From assembly GCA_020632695.1 (NCBI GenBank), contig JACKFB010000015.1:62001-126000 (forward strand): a DNA stretch of 64,000 nt. The letters are read 5' to 3'. Source of the stretch: Deltaproteobacteria bacterium (GTDB lineage: Bacteria; Myxococcota_A; UBA9042; PHBI01; JACKFB01). Position 1 is the first letter of the stretch. Each line of letters starts with the position of its first letter. Shown here piece after piece: positions 25,541 to 34,105 of this stretch. Under the pieces are notes generated by a model. The model was not told where the DNA came from and did not search any database. It saw only the letters and a program-made list of their open reading frames with translations. A program made the position numbers and the translations under genes.

Positions 25541-28486
25541 TCAGCGGCTCTGGTCCTCGAGCGCCGTCATGGTCACGTTCAGCTTGACCAGGGCGGTGTT
25601 CACCTTGCCGCTGCCGGACTCGGCGCGGCCGTCCTCGTCCGCGTCGACGAGCTGCGCGACCACGTCGTTGACCAGCACCTCGCCGAAGGGGCTCGAGACC
25701 AGGAAGGGCTCGATGATCATGGTGTCACCCACCAGCACGCCCTCCAGGTGGTCGGCGTCGACCAGCCCGCCCCCGTCCAGCACGACGCCCGACAGGCGGC
25801 CGCCCTTGGCCTGGATGAAGGCCACGTCCATCACGCCGGAGACCGCGCCGGTGATGTTCCAGCGCCAGCGCCCGACCACCTCGAAGGCTGGCAGCGCGCC
25901 GGTCGCGAAGCGGATCTCGATGGGTGAGGAGAGGCGCTCGCCCAGGATGGCGCGCAGCCCGGCGTCCACGGTGATGACGAAGGCGGTCGACAGGGGCAGC
26001 TCGCCGGCGGTCGAGACGAAGCGGGCCCGCCGCCCCGAGATCTCCCACACGCCGGGTACCGGCTCGCCCGCCTCGCTGAGCAGGTGCAGACGGGAGCCCT
26101 GGCCCTCCTCCAGCACCGCCGAGAAGACCAGCTCGATCGGGCTCTGGTTCCAGACGCTGCGCGCGCCGTCCAGCGGGCGCGCCGAGGTCAGGTAGAGCAG
26201 GTCCGCCGGGAGCTGGCGTACGTACTCGGTGAGGTCCGCCAGCTCGGCCGGGGTGAGCGTGGACTCGGTGAAGCCCGCGGCGAACTCGACCATGGCCTCG
26301 AGGGTGGGCCACTGGCCGTGGCGGCCCCAGGGCCCGGTGTCGTAGGCGCCCAGCAGCGAGGGGACGTCGGTGTTGAAGCCCTCGGTCTTGCCCGGCACCC
26401 GCTCGCGGTTGGTGAAGAGGGGGCCGCTGTGGCACGCCGTGCAGCCAGCGCCGCCGGCGTCGACGTCCCCCTCGAAGAGCGCGCGACCGCGTGTGGCGGC
26501 CTCGGTCAGGCGACCGCCGGGCAGCGTGAAGGGGTTGGGCGGCGCGGTGACCGACTGCATGTAGGTGGTCAGCAGCTCCATCTCGACGCCGGTGGCGTCG
26601 GCGCCCACCAGGCGGAGCACCTCGCGGCTGAAGTCGAAGAGGGTGGGCAGGATGCCGCCCCAGAGGAAGGGCCCGGTGCCGCCCACGTTGCGGAAGGCCA
26701 GGGTGTTCACGTCGCCGTCGAGCAGGATGTTCCAGACCAGGCCGTCGGTGAGCCCGTCGATGTGGCAGTTGTTGCACGAGAAGTCGCCGTTCGCGCTGAA
26801 GGCGGCGTCGTTGAACATGCGCTGGCCGGCGCGCACGTCGTCTGGCGTCGGGTCGCGGCCGATCTGGACGCTGACCAGCGAGGCCGGGGTGGCCTCGGCG
26901 GGGGGGAGCGGCACGCCGACGACGGCGTCGTCGAGCCAGGGGGTGGTCCAGGCGCGGCCCTCGGTCAGCACCAGGCCACGCGGGTCGGCGCCGACGGCCA
27001 CCCGGCCGGTCTCGGCGAAGGTGACGGGATCGAGGAAGAGCAGGGCGCGGCCCGCCGAGAGCGAGACGACCAGGTGCTGGCCGTCGGCGGTGAGCGCCAT
27101 GGAGAAGGGGCTGGCGGCGGGGCCGGTGGAGCTCGGCTGGGTGTCGAGGTCGATGCGCTCGATGACCCGACCCTCGGTGGGCGAGCCCGGCTCGAGATCG
27201 ACCAGCGCCAGGGCGTGCTCGTGGGGACGTGAGCCGGCGGCGATGCTGGGCTTGTCGTTTCGCGACTCGCTCAGCGCGACCAGCAGGCGGGCGGGGGGAC
27301 CGGGCATCAGCAGCAGCCCGCGGAGGATCGTGCCCACGGCCGGGATGTGGCCGGTGACGACGGCGGCGTCGACGTCGATGACGGCGATGTCCCGCTGGTC
27401 GGCCTCGGGGACCGGCGTCTTCTGCAGCAGACCCGAGGGGTGGGCGTTCGAGGAGATCAGCGAGGCGACGTAGAGGCGGCGCGCCTTGGCGTCCAGGACG
27501 GCGGCCCGCGGCTCGCGCCCGACCGGCAGTCTTGCCGTCACCGTGCGGGTGGTGAGGTCCACCCGGGCGACGGCGTCCTCGCCGCCCAGCACCACCCAGG
27601 CGACGGGCCCGCCCGGGGCGTCCAGGTCCAGCGCGATCCCGGCCGGCTCATTGCCGACGGGGATGGCGTCGACCAGCGTGCCGGCGGCGCGGTCGACGAA
27701 GCCCAGGCTGTCGCGGCCGGTCTGGGAGACCAGGAGCAGGTCGGTGCCCGGCCAGACGGCCAGGGCGGTGGGCCAGGAGCCGGTGGGGACCAGGGCGCCG
27801 GGCGTGGCGGCGTCCGGGCCGACGGTGACCCGCTGGATCGCGTTGGACGGCGGGTTGGCGACCCAGAGCGTGCCGTCGGGGTCCAGGGCCAGCGGGGCCA
27901 CCGGCGTGTAGTTGAAGTTGAGGAAGGAGTCGGCGCCGGGAGGGGCGGCGTCGACGGTGATCACCAGGGTCTCGGCGCCGACCTGGACGCGCCACTCGCC
28001 GGCGCGGTCGGGGGTGAGGCGTCGGGAGTCGGGCGAGAGCGCCGCGCTGGCGCCGTCGGGGTGGGCGGCGAGCACCGGGTCGCAGCTCAGCTCCGTGGTC
28101 CAGAAGTGGAGGTAGTCGTCGTGGTCGAAGAAGAGGGTCTCGCCGAGCGGCACCCGGACCCTGCGCTCGAGGGCGGGTGCGCCGGCCGCGCAGGGATCGT
28201 CGGGCGGCGGCGTCGGGGGCAGCTCGGGCGGTGACGCGGTGTCGGGGGCGGCGTCGAGGTCGGATGCCGCGTCGGGCAGCGGCGCGAGGTCGGTCGTGGC
28301 GTCGGCGTCCGGGCTGTCGGGGCCGACCTCGGGTATGTCGGAGACCGCGTCCAGGGTGTCGGCGACCGCGTCGCCCGCGGCGTCTCCGGCCCCGTCGAGG
28401 CTCTCGCGGGTGGACGATCCGCAGGCGAGCATCGTGAGGCAGGCCAGGGCAGCCAGCGACGGCGCGGCGAGTCGGGAGATGACCAT
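25541..28486 (-). CDS. Beta-propeller plus dihaem cytochrome c lipoprotein
   Basis: 981 residues. The signal peptide ends in lipobox MLAC, followed by an Asp/Ala linker to about 90. A seven-bladed-type propeller region (about 190-540) carries repeated phrases such as LWVANPPSNAIQRV, ALAVWPGTDLLLVSQT and RRLYVASLISSNA. A cytochrome c region follows with two haem motifs, CNNCH (about residue 580) and CTACH (about 690). The last ~240 residues include a beta-sandwich Ig-like part. It resembles surface electron-transfer lipoproteins of the MauG/cytochrome-peroxidase-like group joined to a YVTN propeller. ATG at 28484-28486 is chosen from the signal peptide and an upstream GGAG. It is convergent with the carboxylase. 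Confidence 0.8.
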   Translation of the reverse strand: MVISRLAAPSLAALACLTMLACGSSTRESLDGAGDAAGDAVADTLDAVSDIPEVGPDSPDADATTDLAPLPDAASDLDAAPDTASPPELPPTPPPDDPCAAGAPALERRVRVPLGETLFFDHDDYLHFWTTELSCDPVLAAHPDGASAALSPDSRRLTPDRAGEWRVQVGAETLVITVDAAPPGADSFLNFNYTPVAPLALDPDGTLWVANPPSNAIQRVTVGPDAATPGALVPTGSWPTALAVWPGTDLLLVSQTGRDSLGFVDRAAGTLVDAIPVGNEPAGIALDLDAPGGPVAWVVLGGEDAVARVDLTTRTVTARLPVGREPRAAVLDAKARRLYVASLISSNAHPSGLLQKTPVPEADQRDIAVIDVDAAVVTGHIPAVGTILRGLLLMPGPPARLLVALSESRNDKPSIAAGSRPHEHALALVDLEPGSPTEGRVIERIDLDTQPSSTGPAASPFSMALTADGQHLVVSLSAGRALLFLDPVTFAETGRVAVGADPRGLVLTEGRAWTTPWLDDAVVGVPLPPAEATPASLVSVQIGRDPTPDDVRAGQRMFNDAAFSANGDFSCNNCHIDGLTDGLVWNILLDGDVNTLAFRNVGGTGPFLWGGILPTLFDFSREVLRLVGADATGVEMELLTTYMQSVTAPPNPFTLPGGRLTEAATRGRALFEGDVDAGGAGCTACHSGPLFTNRERVPGKTEGFNTDVPSLLGAYDTGPWGRHGQWPTLEAMVEFAAGFTESTLTPAELADLTEYVRQLPADLLYLTSARPLDGARSVWNQSPIELVFSAVLEEGQGSRLHLLSEAGEPVPGVWEISGRRARFVSTAGELPLSTAFVITVDAGLRAILGERLSSPIEIRFATGALPAFEVVGRWRWNITGAVSGVMDVAFIQAKGGRLSGVVLDGGGLVDADHLEGVLVGDTMIIEPFLVSSPFGEVLVNDVVAQLVDADEDGRAESGSGKVNTALVKLNVTMTALEDQSR

Positions 28487-28562
28487 GAACGGCTCCAGGG
28501 GTGGCTGGACCCGCATGATGCCTGAGCGCGGGCGGTCGGCGAAACCCCGGGCGCGTGCGGAC

Positions 28563-29018
28563 TCAGGGCCCCGAGACGTCGATGCGCAGGCCGAAGTCGA
28601 GAGACACCGCGCCGCTGGCGCTCAGCTCGAGCAGGTAGTCGCCGCTCTGGTCCACGGGGCCGAAACGGGCGGCGCTCTCGTCGGCCCAGCCCATGGGCTC
28701 CGAGTCCAGGTGGAAGGGCTCGACGCCCGGTCCCTGCGCCAGCTCCAGGGCGATCCAGACGTGGCCGAAGGTCGGCTCGGGCACGGTGGCCTGCAGCGTC
28801 AGCGTCTGTCCCGCCTCGAGCGGGAGCGCCAGCCACTCGGCGGCGCCGTCGCACAGGTGCACGGCCAGCAGCGCGGGCAGGGGGCCGGGGTCGGCCGGCG
28901 CGGTCCAGGACCACGCCCCGCCCAGATCGTCGGTGTCGCCGGGGCAGCCCTCGACGATGGACTCGGCGCACTCGACGGTGTCGGGCGGGATGTCGGTGCA
29001 GGCCGCGGTCAGGACCTG
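28563..29018 (-). pseudogene. PPC-type secreted protein lacking a usable start
   Basis: The minus-strand frame is open from a TGA at 29019-29021 to the stop at 28563. It reads VLTAACTDIPPDTVEC (a lipobox-like LTAAC) and then a pre-peptidase C-terminal-like beta-sandwich (EWLALPLEAGQTLTLQA, DYLLELSASGAVSLDFGL). No ATG, GTG or TTG with a ribosome site precedes the lipobox in this frame, and the hydrophobic part of a signal peptide is missing. A downstream GTG at 28860-28862 would give a 99-residue protein starting inside the domain. Most likely this is a lipoprotein gene broken near its 5' end by a frameshift or TGA mutation; a sequencing error is the alternative. Confidence 0.5.
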
Positions 29019-29093
29019 TCACGCCACGGTGGCGGCCGGGGATTGGGGCGGCGGCGGGCATCTCCCTCCACGTAGGCCCGACCGCCTCGGCTG

Positions 29094-29861
29094 TCAATGC
29101 TCGCTCGCGTCCCCCGGGGCTCCGCCGTAGAGCGCCTGGCGCACCGACGCCAGCACCTCGGGCTGGATCCGGCTCAGCTCGGCCAGCACGCCCTTGACGT
29201 CGCGGCGCCGGGACTCGGGGAAGCTGTCGCAGACCGGGCAGGGGACGGTCGGCACGGCGTGCTCGGCGGCCCAGGCGACGACCTTGCGCTCCTCCACCAG
29301 GATGAGCGGGCGGATGGTGGTCACCGGCAGGTCGCTGGCCGGGGTGGCCGGCTTGAGCGGGTCGAGGCGGCGGCCATACAAGAGGTTGAGCAGGAAGGTC
29401 TCAGCGGCGTCGTCCAGGTGGTGTCCCAGGGCCAGGCGGTTGAAGCCGTGCTCGGCGCACCAGCGGTTGAGGATGCCGCGGCGCATGCGCCCGCAGAGCG
29501 CGCAGGGGATCTGCCCGGGGCGCAGCTTCTCCGAGACCACCGACCAGGTGTCGGCCGAGATGACCTCGCAGGTGGCGCCCAGGCGGGCCAGCGCGCGGTC
29601 GAAGCCCGGGCGGTCGAAGCCGGGCTGGTGCTGGTCGAGGTGCACGGCGCGCAGCTCGAAGGGGAGGTCGGCGCGCGCCGACAGCTCGCTGAGCGCTGCG
29701 AGCAGCAGGAGCGAGTCCTTGCCGCCAGAGACGCCCACGGCCACGCGGTCGCCGGGGCGGATGAGCTCGAAGTCGACGACGGCGCGCTCGACCAGGCGCA
29801 TGACGGCGCGCGACGGCGTGGCCGGGACCTGGGGCGCGAGCGCGCTGGCCGAGCCGCTCAC
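29094..29861 (-). CDS. ttcA: TtcA-family tRNA 2-thiocytidine synthetase (PP-loop ATPase)
   Basis: 255 residues. The PP-loop motif SGGKDSLLLL lies near residue 43, with the Cys pair IPCALCGRMRRG (about 126-129) and a third Cys region VPCPVCDSFPE. These three cysteines are the iron-sulfur ligands of TtcA-type enzymes, and RRGIL and LGHHLDDAAETFLLNL are typical of the group. TtcA adds sulfur to C32 of certain tRNAs. The start is taken as GTG at 29859-29861 because it overlaps the stop of tcdA (GTGA); an internal ATG (MRLVERAV) is possible. Together with tcdA it forms a tRNA-modification pair. Confidence 0.85.
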   Translation of the reverse strand: MSGSASALAPQVPATPSRAVMRLVERAVVDFELIRPGDRVAVGVSGGKDSLLLLAALSELSARADLPFELRAVHLDQHQPGFDRPGFDRALARLGATCEVISADTWSVVSEKLRPGQIPCALCGRMRRGILNRWCAEHGFNRLALGHHLDDAAETFLLNLLYGRRLDPLKPATPASDLPVTTIRPLILVEERKVVAWAAEHAVPTVPCPVCDSFPESRRRDVKGVLAELSRIQPEVLASVRQALYGGAPGDASEH

Positions 29862-30634
29862 CGCGGGCTCCGGACGACGTGGGCGATGGCCAGCGAGGCG
29901 GCGGCCAGCCCGAAGGCGCCGGTGGTGAAGGACGCCGTGCCGTAGCCGCTCTGGCAGTCCAGCCGCAGCGCCGCGTCCTTGGGCCCCTCGAGGCAGACCT
30001 CGCCGTCGGGGGTGGGGTACCAGGCGGCCTCGCGGCTGTAGACAGCGTCGATGCCGAAGAGCCCCTCGCGGGCGAAGCCGTGCTCGTCGCGCAGGCGTCG
30101 GCGCACGCGGCGCAGGAGCCCGTCGTGGGTGGCCAGCGACAGGTCGGCGGTGGCGATCTGGCTGGGGTCCCGCCGCCCGCCGGCGGCGCCCACGGTCACG
30201 ACGGCCTGGCCGCGGGCATGGCAGCGCGCCAGCAGCAGGCACTTGTGGCGCGGGCTGTCGATGGCGTCGACGACGACGTCGTAGGGTGCGTCGAGCAGCG
30301 CGTCGGCCGTCTCCGCGGTGAAGAACTCGGCGATGGCGCGCACCTCGCACCCCGGGTGGATGCGCTGGATGCGCTCGGCCATCACGGTGACCTTGGGGCG
30401 GCCGACCTCGCCGTCGAGGGCGTGGAGCTGCCGGTTGGCGTTGGAGATGCAGACGTCATCCAGATCGATGAGGTCGAGCCCGGCGACCCCGGTACGCGCG
30501 AGCGCCTCGGCGGTCCAGGAACCCACCCCGCCCACGCCGACGATCGCCACCCGCGCCCGGCGAATGCGCTCGGCCGCCGCGACGCCGTACAGCCGCACGA
30601 TCCCGCCGAAGCGCTGGTTCCAAGCGTCGAGCAT
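29858..30634 (-). CDS. tcdA: tRNA threonylcarbamoyladenosine dehydratase
   Basis: 258 residues, E1-like fold. The ATP-binding glycine loop VAIVGVGGVGSWTAEALARTG is split across residues 29-48. IDLDDVCISNANRQ and DAIDSPRHKCLLL follow, with the active-site region VTVGAAGGRRDPSQI and C-terminal SFTTGAFGLAAASLAI. These are family marks of TcdA (CsdL), which cyclises t6A to ct6A at position 37 of ANN-decoding tRNAs. The start ATG at 30632-30634 has GGAGG 7 nt upstream. The stop overlaps the ttcA start. The promoter side faces a 360-bp hexamer array. Confidence 0.9.
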   Translation of the reverse strand: MLDAWNQRFGGIVRLYGVAAAERIRRARVAIVGVGGVGSWTAEALARTGVAGLDLIDLDDVCISNANRQLHALDGEVGRPKVTVMAERIQRIHPGCEVRAIAEFFTAETADALLDAPYDVVVDAIDSPRHKCLLLARCHARGQAVVTVGAAGGRRDPSQIATADLSLATHDGLLRRVRRRLRDEHGFAREGLFGIDAVYSREAAWYPTPDGEVCLEGPKDAALRLDCQSGYGTASFTTGAFGLAAASLAIAHVVRSPR

Positions 30635-30756
30635 CCCGAGGCCTCCGCCGTCAGGCGCTGGGTTGTAGCCAACGGGGCACGCGGAGTCGAGGGCGCGGAC
30701 GGACAAAGGGACGGCGGGGGGAGGGGCGGGCGAGGGCGGAGGCAGGAGGGCGGAGG

Positions 30757-31116
<360 letters not shown>

Positions 31117-31201
31117 CCGCTCGCGGGGGCTGGGAGGGGCGGGGTGGTTGGCCTAGAATGCCGGGGCGGAGGCGTGGCCTCTTGGATGAAGGAGTCTTGC
31201 G

Positions 31202-32170
31202 ATGCGCGGTGCACGGCTTTCGTTGGCGGTGGTGGCGGGGGCTGCCGTGGTGGTCGGGATGATCGCGGGCGTGCCTGGGGCGGCGTTTGCCGAGGAGGGC
31301 GCAGGTGAGGCCGCGGGCGAGTACGACGACGACGCTCCGGATGAGGACTTCGTCTGGGAGGACGGCGACCAGCTCGAGGATGGGACCACGCTGGACGGGT
31401 TCTATCGGCTCCGGAGCAGGCCGGGTTTCGTCTGGACTCCGGGGCACTACGAGGGGGGATCGTGGGTGGCGCCCGACTGGCGGCCGACGCGGCCGGCGCC
31501 CCGGGGGCAGGTGTGGGTGCCGGGGCACCGCGGGGCCGATGGGTACTGGATCGCCGGGCAGTGGCGGCCGATCGCGCGGAAGGGTTTCGTCTGGACGCCG
31601 GGACGTCTGGTCGGCGGGGAGTGGGTGCATGGGCACTGGACGCCGGTCGAGGCGCGGGCCGGTCAGGTGTGGGTGCCGGGACACTGGACACCGCGCGGTC
31701 AGTGGATCGAGGGGCACTGGCGCGAGGCCGCGCGCGCCGACGCGAGCTGGGTCGAGGGCCGTTGGCGATACGGCCGGTGGGTGCCCGGCTACTGGCAACC
31801 CCGCGCTACGCGAGCGGGCGAGGTGTGGGTACCCGGCCACTGGAGCCCGCGAGGCTGGGTCGACGGCTTCTGGCGCCCCGCCGCGCGCCCCGGCCAGCAC
31901 TGGGTCGCGGCCGGCTGGGCAGGCGGCGTCTGGAAGCCCGGCCGCTGGGCCAGGGGCCCACGCCCAAGGGCGACGCGCCGCTACCACGTCCGCCCGGTGG
32001 TCGTGATGCACCGCACCCACCAACCCCGCCTCTGGCACGCCGGCAAGGTCCAGGAACGCCGCGGCGAGCGAATGGAGAAGCGAGGCGAACGCACCGGCAA
32101 CGAGCGCCTGGAGCGGCGAGGCAAGGCCCAGCAGCGCCGGGGCGAAAGAAAGCAGAAGCGAGCCCGCTGA
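31202..32170 (+). CDS. WXXGXW-repeat secreted protein
   Basis: 322 residues. A signal peptide (about 1-30, AFA cleavage) and an acidic segment (EYDDDAPDEDFVWEDGDQ) precede about ten repeats. These have the form VWxPGHW, WVxGxW or FWRPxxRxGxxW (about 75-255), matching the WXXGXW/YXWXPGHW repeat family. A very basic, Arg/Glu/Lys-rich tail closes the protein. Members are exported and often annotated as lipoproteins or envelope proteins of unknown role; the aromatic repeats suggest carbohydrate or polymer binding, by inference. Its stop is followed 17 bp later by hexamer array B. Confidence 0.8.
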   Translation: MRGARLSLAVVAGAAVVVGMIAGVPGAAFAEEGAGEAAGEYDDDAPDEDFVWEDGDQLEDGTTLDGFYRLRSRPGFVWTPGHYEGGSWVAPDWRPTRPAPRGQVWVPGHRGADGYWIAGQWRPIARKGFVWTPGRLVGGEWVHGHWTPVEARAGQVWVPGHWTPRGQWIEGHWREAARADASWVEGRWRYGRWVPGYWQPRATRAGEVWVPGHWSPRGWVDGFWRPAARPGQHWVAAGWAGGVWKPGRWARGPRPRATRRYHVRPVVVMHRTHQPRLWHAGKVQERRGERMEKRGERTGNERLERRGKAQQRRGERKQKRAR

Positions 32171-32186
32171 CCCCAACCGCCAGACC

Positions 32187-32497
32187 CGGTCTCGGAGTCG
32201 GCCTCGGTGACGGTCTCGGTCTCGGCATCCGTCTCGGCTCCGGTCTCGGAGTCGGTCTCGGAGTCGGTCTCGGAGTCGGCCTCGGTGACGGCCCCGGTCT
32301 CGGCCCCGGCCTCGGTCTCGGAGTCGGCCCCGGAGTCGGTCTCGGAGTCGGACCCGGTGTCGGTCTCGGAGTCGGACCCGGTGTCGGTCTCGGAGTCGAC
32401 CTCGGTCGCGGAGTCGGTCGCGGAGTCGCCCCGGCCCCGGCCTCGGTCTCGGAGTCGGTGACGGCCCCGGCCCCGCCCCCGGCCCCCGGCCCCGGTA
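32187..32497. repeat. Hexamer array B: about 50 CGGNNN units
   Basis: CGGTCT, CGGAGT, CGGCCT, CGGCCC and CGGTGA units run in perfect phase for 40 units from 32187. A single-base loss near 32427 shifts the phase, and about 11 more units follow. It is the reverse complement of the array A unit. It begins 17 nt after the stop of the WXXGXW gene and occupies most of the 496-bp spacer to the next gene. The remaining ~165 bp hold a ribosome site and no other feature I can see. Confidence 0.95.
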
Positions 32498-32666
32498 TCG
32501 ATCTCCACAAAGTGCTTTCGCGGCCGCCGCCGGGCTGGTTAGCTACTGGTCCGTCGGCCCCCTCCGCGTGACGGCTCTCGGTCCGCGCCGCCCGGAGGGC
32601 CCAGACCGGTGCTCGCGCTGGTGGGTTGGCTCGCAGCCAGGCCGTTTCCAGCCGAGGAGGACGGAC

Positions 32667-33440
32667 ATGGTCATGTGGATAGGTGCTGACTGGCGTTCGG
32701 AGAAGTGTGTCGTGGCCTTCGAGGAGGGGGGACGGGTGGTCTCGGCGACTGTGAAGCGCCATCCGGATGCAGTGAGGCACTTCCTGAGCGGCCGGGGCGA
32801 CGAGCGCGTCGTGGTGGGGATCGAGTCGGGTGACCGTCTGTGGACCGAGCTGTGGCGTGCCGCGGGCGCCGAGGTCCATGTCTTCGATGGCCATGGTGCT
32901 CGACGCTCCGTGGAGTCGCTGTGTTCGAGCGGTGCTCGGGGCGACAGGCGCTCGGCCGAAGAGCTGATGGCGATGGTCCAGAGCGAGGCGCACCGGCGCA
33001 ATGCCAAGGCGGAGCTGTCCTCGCCGGCTCGTGCCCTCGAGATGCTCTCGCAGCTGTCCGAGGAGGCAGACGAGGATCTCGTCCGCTGTGAAAGCGAGCT
33101 CTCGAGCATCCTCTCTCAGGTCCATCCGGCACTCATCGAGGCGAGCACGGCCGCGCTCGCGACGCCATGGGGGCTGCGAGCGCTGGAACTCGCGCCAACC
33201 CCGGCCGACTGGAACGCCCTGTCGTCCGCAGCCCAGGCGGAGGCGCTGAGGGGGACGAGCGAGAGCGAGCGCGGCATGCTCTCGAAAGCGTTGGGCGAGC
33301 AGTGGGTGAGCATCGACGCCGACGAGCTCGAGGTGACCCGCCTGGAGGTGCGGATCCACGTGCGGGCGATGCGCCACGCGCTGGCGAGGTCCCAGGAGGC
33401 GAAGCAGGCGCTCGCAAAGCACATGGCCGAGCACGAGTAG
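32667..33440 (+). CDS. IS110-family DEDD domain protein, C-terminal half missing
   Basis: 257 residues. The N-terminal part matches the RuvC-like DEDD domain of IS110/IS1111 transposases: MWIGADWRSEK (Asp8), VVVGIESGDRLW (Glu53), then VHVFDGHGAR and ARGDRRSAEELMAM (Asp93). The fourth catalytic Asp, three residues on, is Ser96 here. A helical coiled-coil-like segment follows to the end. The Transposase_20 domain with its catalytic serine (expected at about 220-350) is absent; the frame stops where it should start. GAGGAGG 6 nt before the ATG supports expression. It is either a domesticated DNA/RNA-binding remnant or a dead transposase. Arrays B and C flank it. Confidence 0.7.
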   Translation: MVMWIGADWRSEKCVVAFEEGGRVVSATVKRHPDAVRHFLSGRGDERVVVGIESGDRLWTELWRAAGAEVHVFDGHGARRSVESLCSSGARGDRRSAEELMAMVQSEAHRRNAKAELSSPARALEMLSQLSEEADEDLVRCESELSSILSQVHPALIEASTAALATPWGLRALELAPTPADWNALSSAAQAEALRGTSESERGMLSKALGEQWVSIDADELEVTRLEVRIHVRAMRHALARSQEAKQALAKHMAEHE

Positions 33441-33505
33441 GGCAGGGCGGCCCGAGCCGTGGGCCCAACCAGCAGCACGCCACCTGCAGAGCCAAGGGAA
33501 TGTGA

Positions 33506-33702
33506 CGGCCCCAGCCCCGGCCCCGGCCTCGGCCCCGGCTCGGCCTCGGTCCCGGCCCCGGCCCCGGCCCCGGTCCCGGCCTCGGCCTCGGTCCCGGCCC
33601 CGGCCCCGGCCCCGGTCTCGGCGACGGTCTCGGTGACGGTCTCGGTGACGGTCCGGTCCCGGCCCCGGCCTCGGTCTCGGCCCCGGCCCCGGCCCCGGCC
33701 CG
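33506..33702. repeat. Hexamer array C: about 33 CGGNNN units
   Basis: The same unit family as array B, dominated by CGGCCC, CGGCCT, CGGTCC, CGGTCT and CGGTGA, with short phase slips (for example near 33540 and 33652). It starts 65 nt after the stop of the IS110-like gene. With array B it brackets that gene. Confidence 0.9.
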
Positions 33703-33768
33703 ACACCACCGCCCCAAGCGCCCCAACCAAGACGCCACCGTCGAGGCGCCGGAGGAGGCGAGCGAGCG

Positions 33769-33859
33769 CGCCGCTGAGGGCAGCGCGCCCGAGGGCGCAC
33801 GGAGGCGGGCTTCCTGCCCGCCGCACACGCGACCCGAGGAAGCGCTGCCCTCAGCGGCG
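33769..33859. repeat. Inverted arm facing the first 97-bp repeat copy
   Basis: CGCCGCTGAGGGCAGCGC at 33769-33786 is the exact reverse complement of 33842-33859, inside the first 97-bp unit. Weaker complementarity extends on both sides. The pair could form a long stem-loop with a ~55-nt loop. Confidence 0.7.
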
Positions 33860-34105
33860 TGCGTAGCCGCCTCCTACGGTGCCTCGCTCGATCCCCCTGG
33901 CCGCCTCGATCCTGCCCGCCGCACACGCGACCCGAGGAAGCGCTGCCCTCAGCGGCGTGCGTAGCCGCCTCCTACGGTGCCTCGCTCGATCCCCCTGGCC
34001 GCCTCGATCCTCCGCCGCACACGCGACCCGAGGAAGCGCTGCCCTCAGCGGCGTGCGTAGCCGCCTCCTACGGTGCCTCGCTCGATCCCCCTGGCCGCCT
34101 CGATC
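33815..34105. repeat. Three direct copies of a ~97-bp repeat
   Basis: Three nearly identical copies begin around 33815, 33913 and 34011 (offsets 98 and 96 bp between identical CACACGCG landmarks at 33824, 33922 and 34018). Each holds a small inverted repeat CGTAG/CTACG with a 7-nt loop. The third copy contains the stop codon of trmJ (minus strand), so its last ~11 residues are repeat-encoded. The spacer from 33441 to 34067 holds array C, the inverted arm and these copies and no convincing gene. Confidence 0.85.

Noticed and set aside
33815..34105. The three 97-bp units as a CRISPR array
   Set aside because: Units are contiguous with no unique spacers, are too long for CRISPR repeats, and no cas genes are near.
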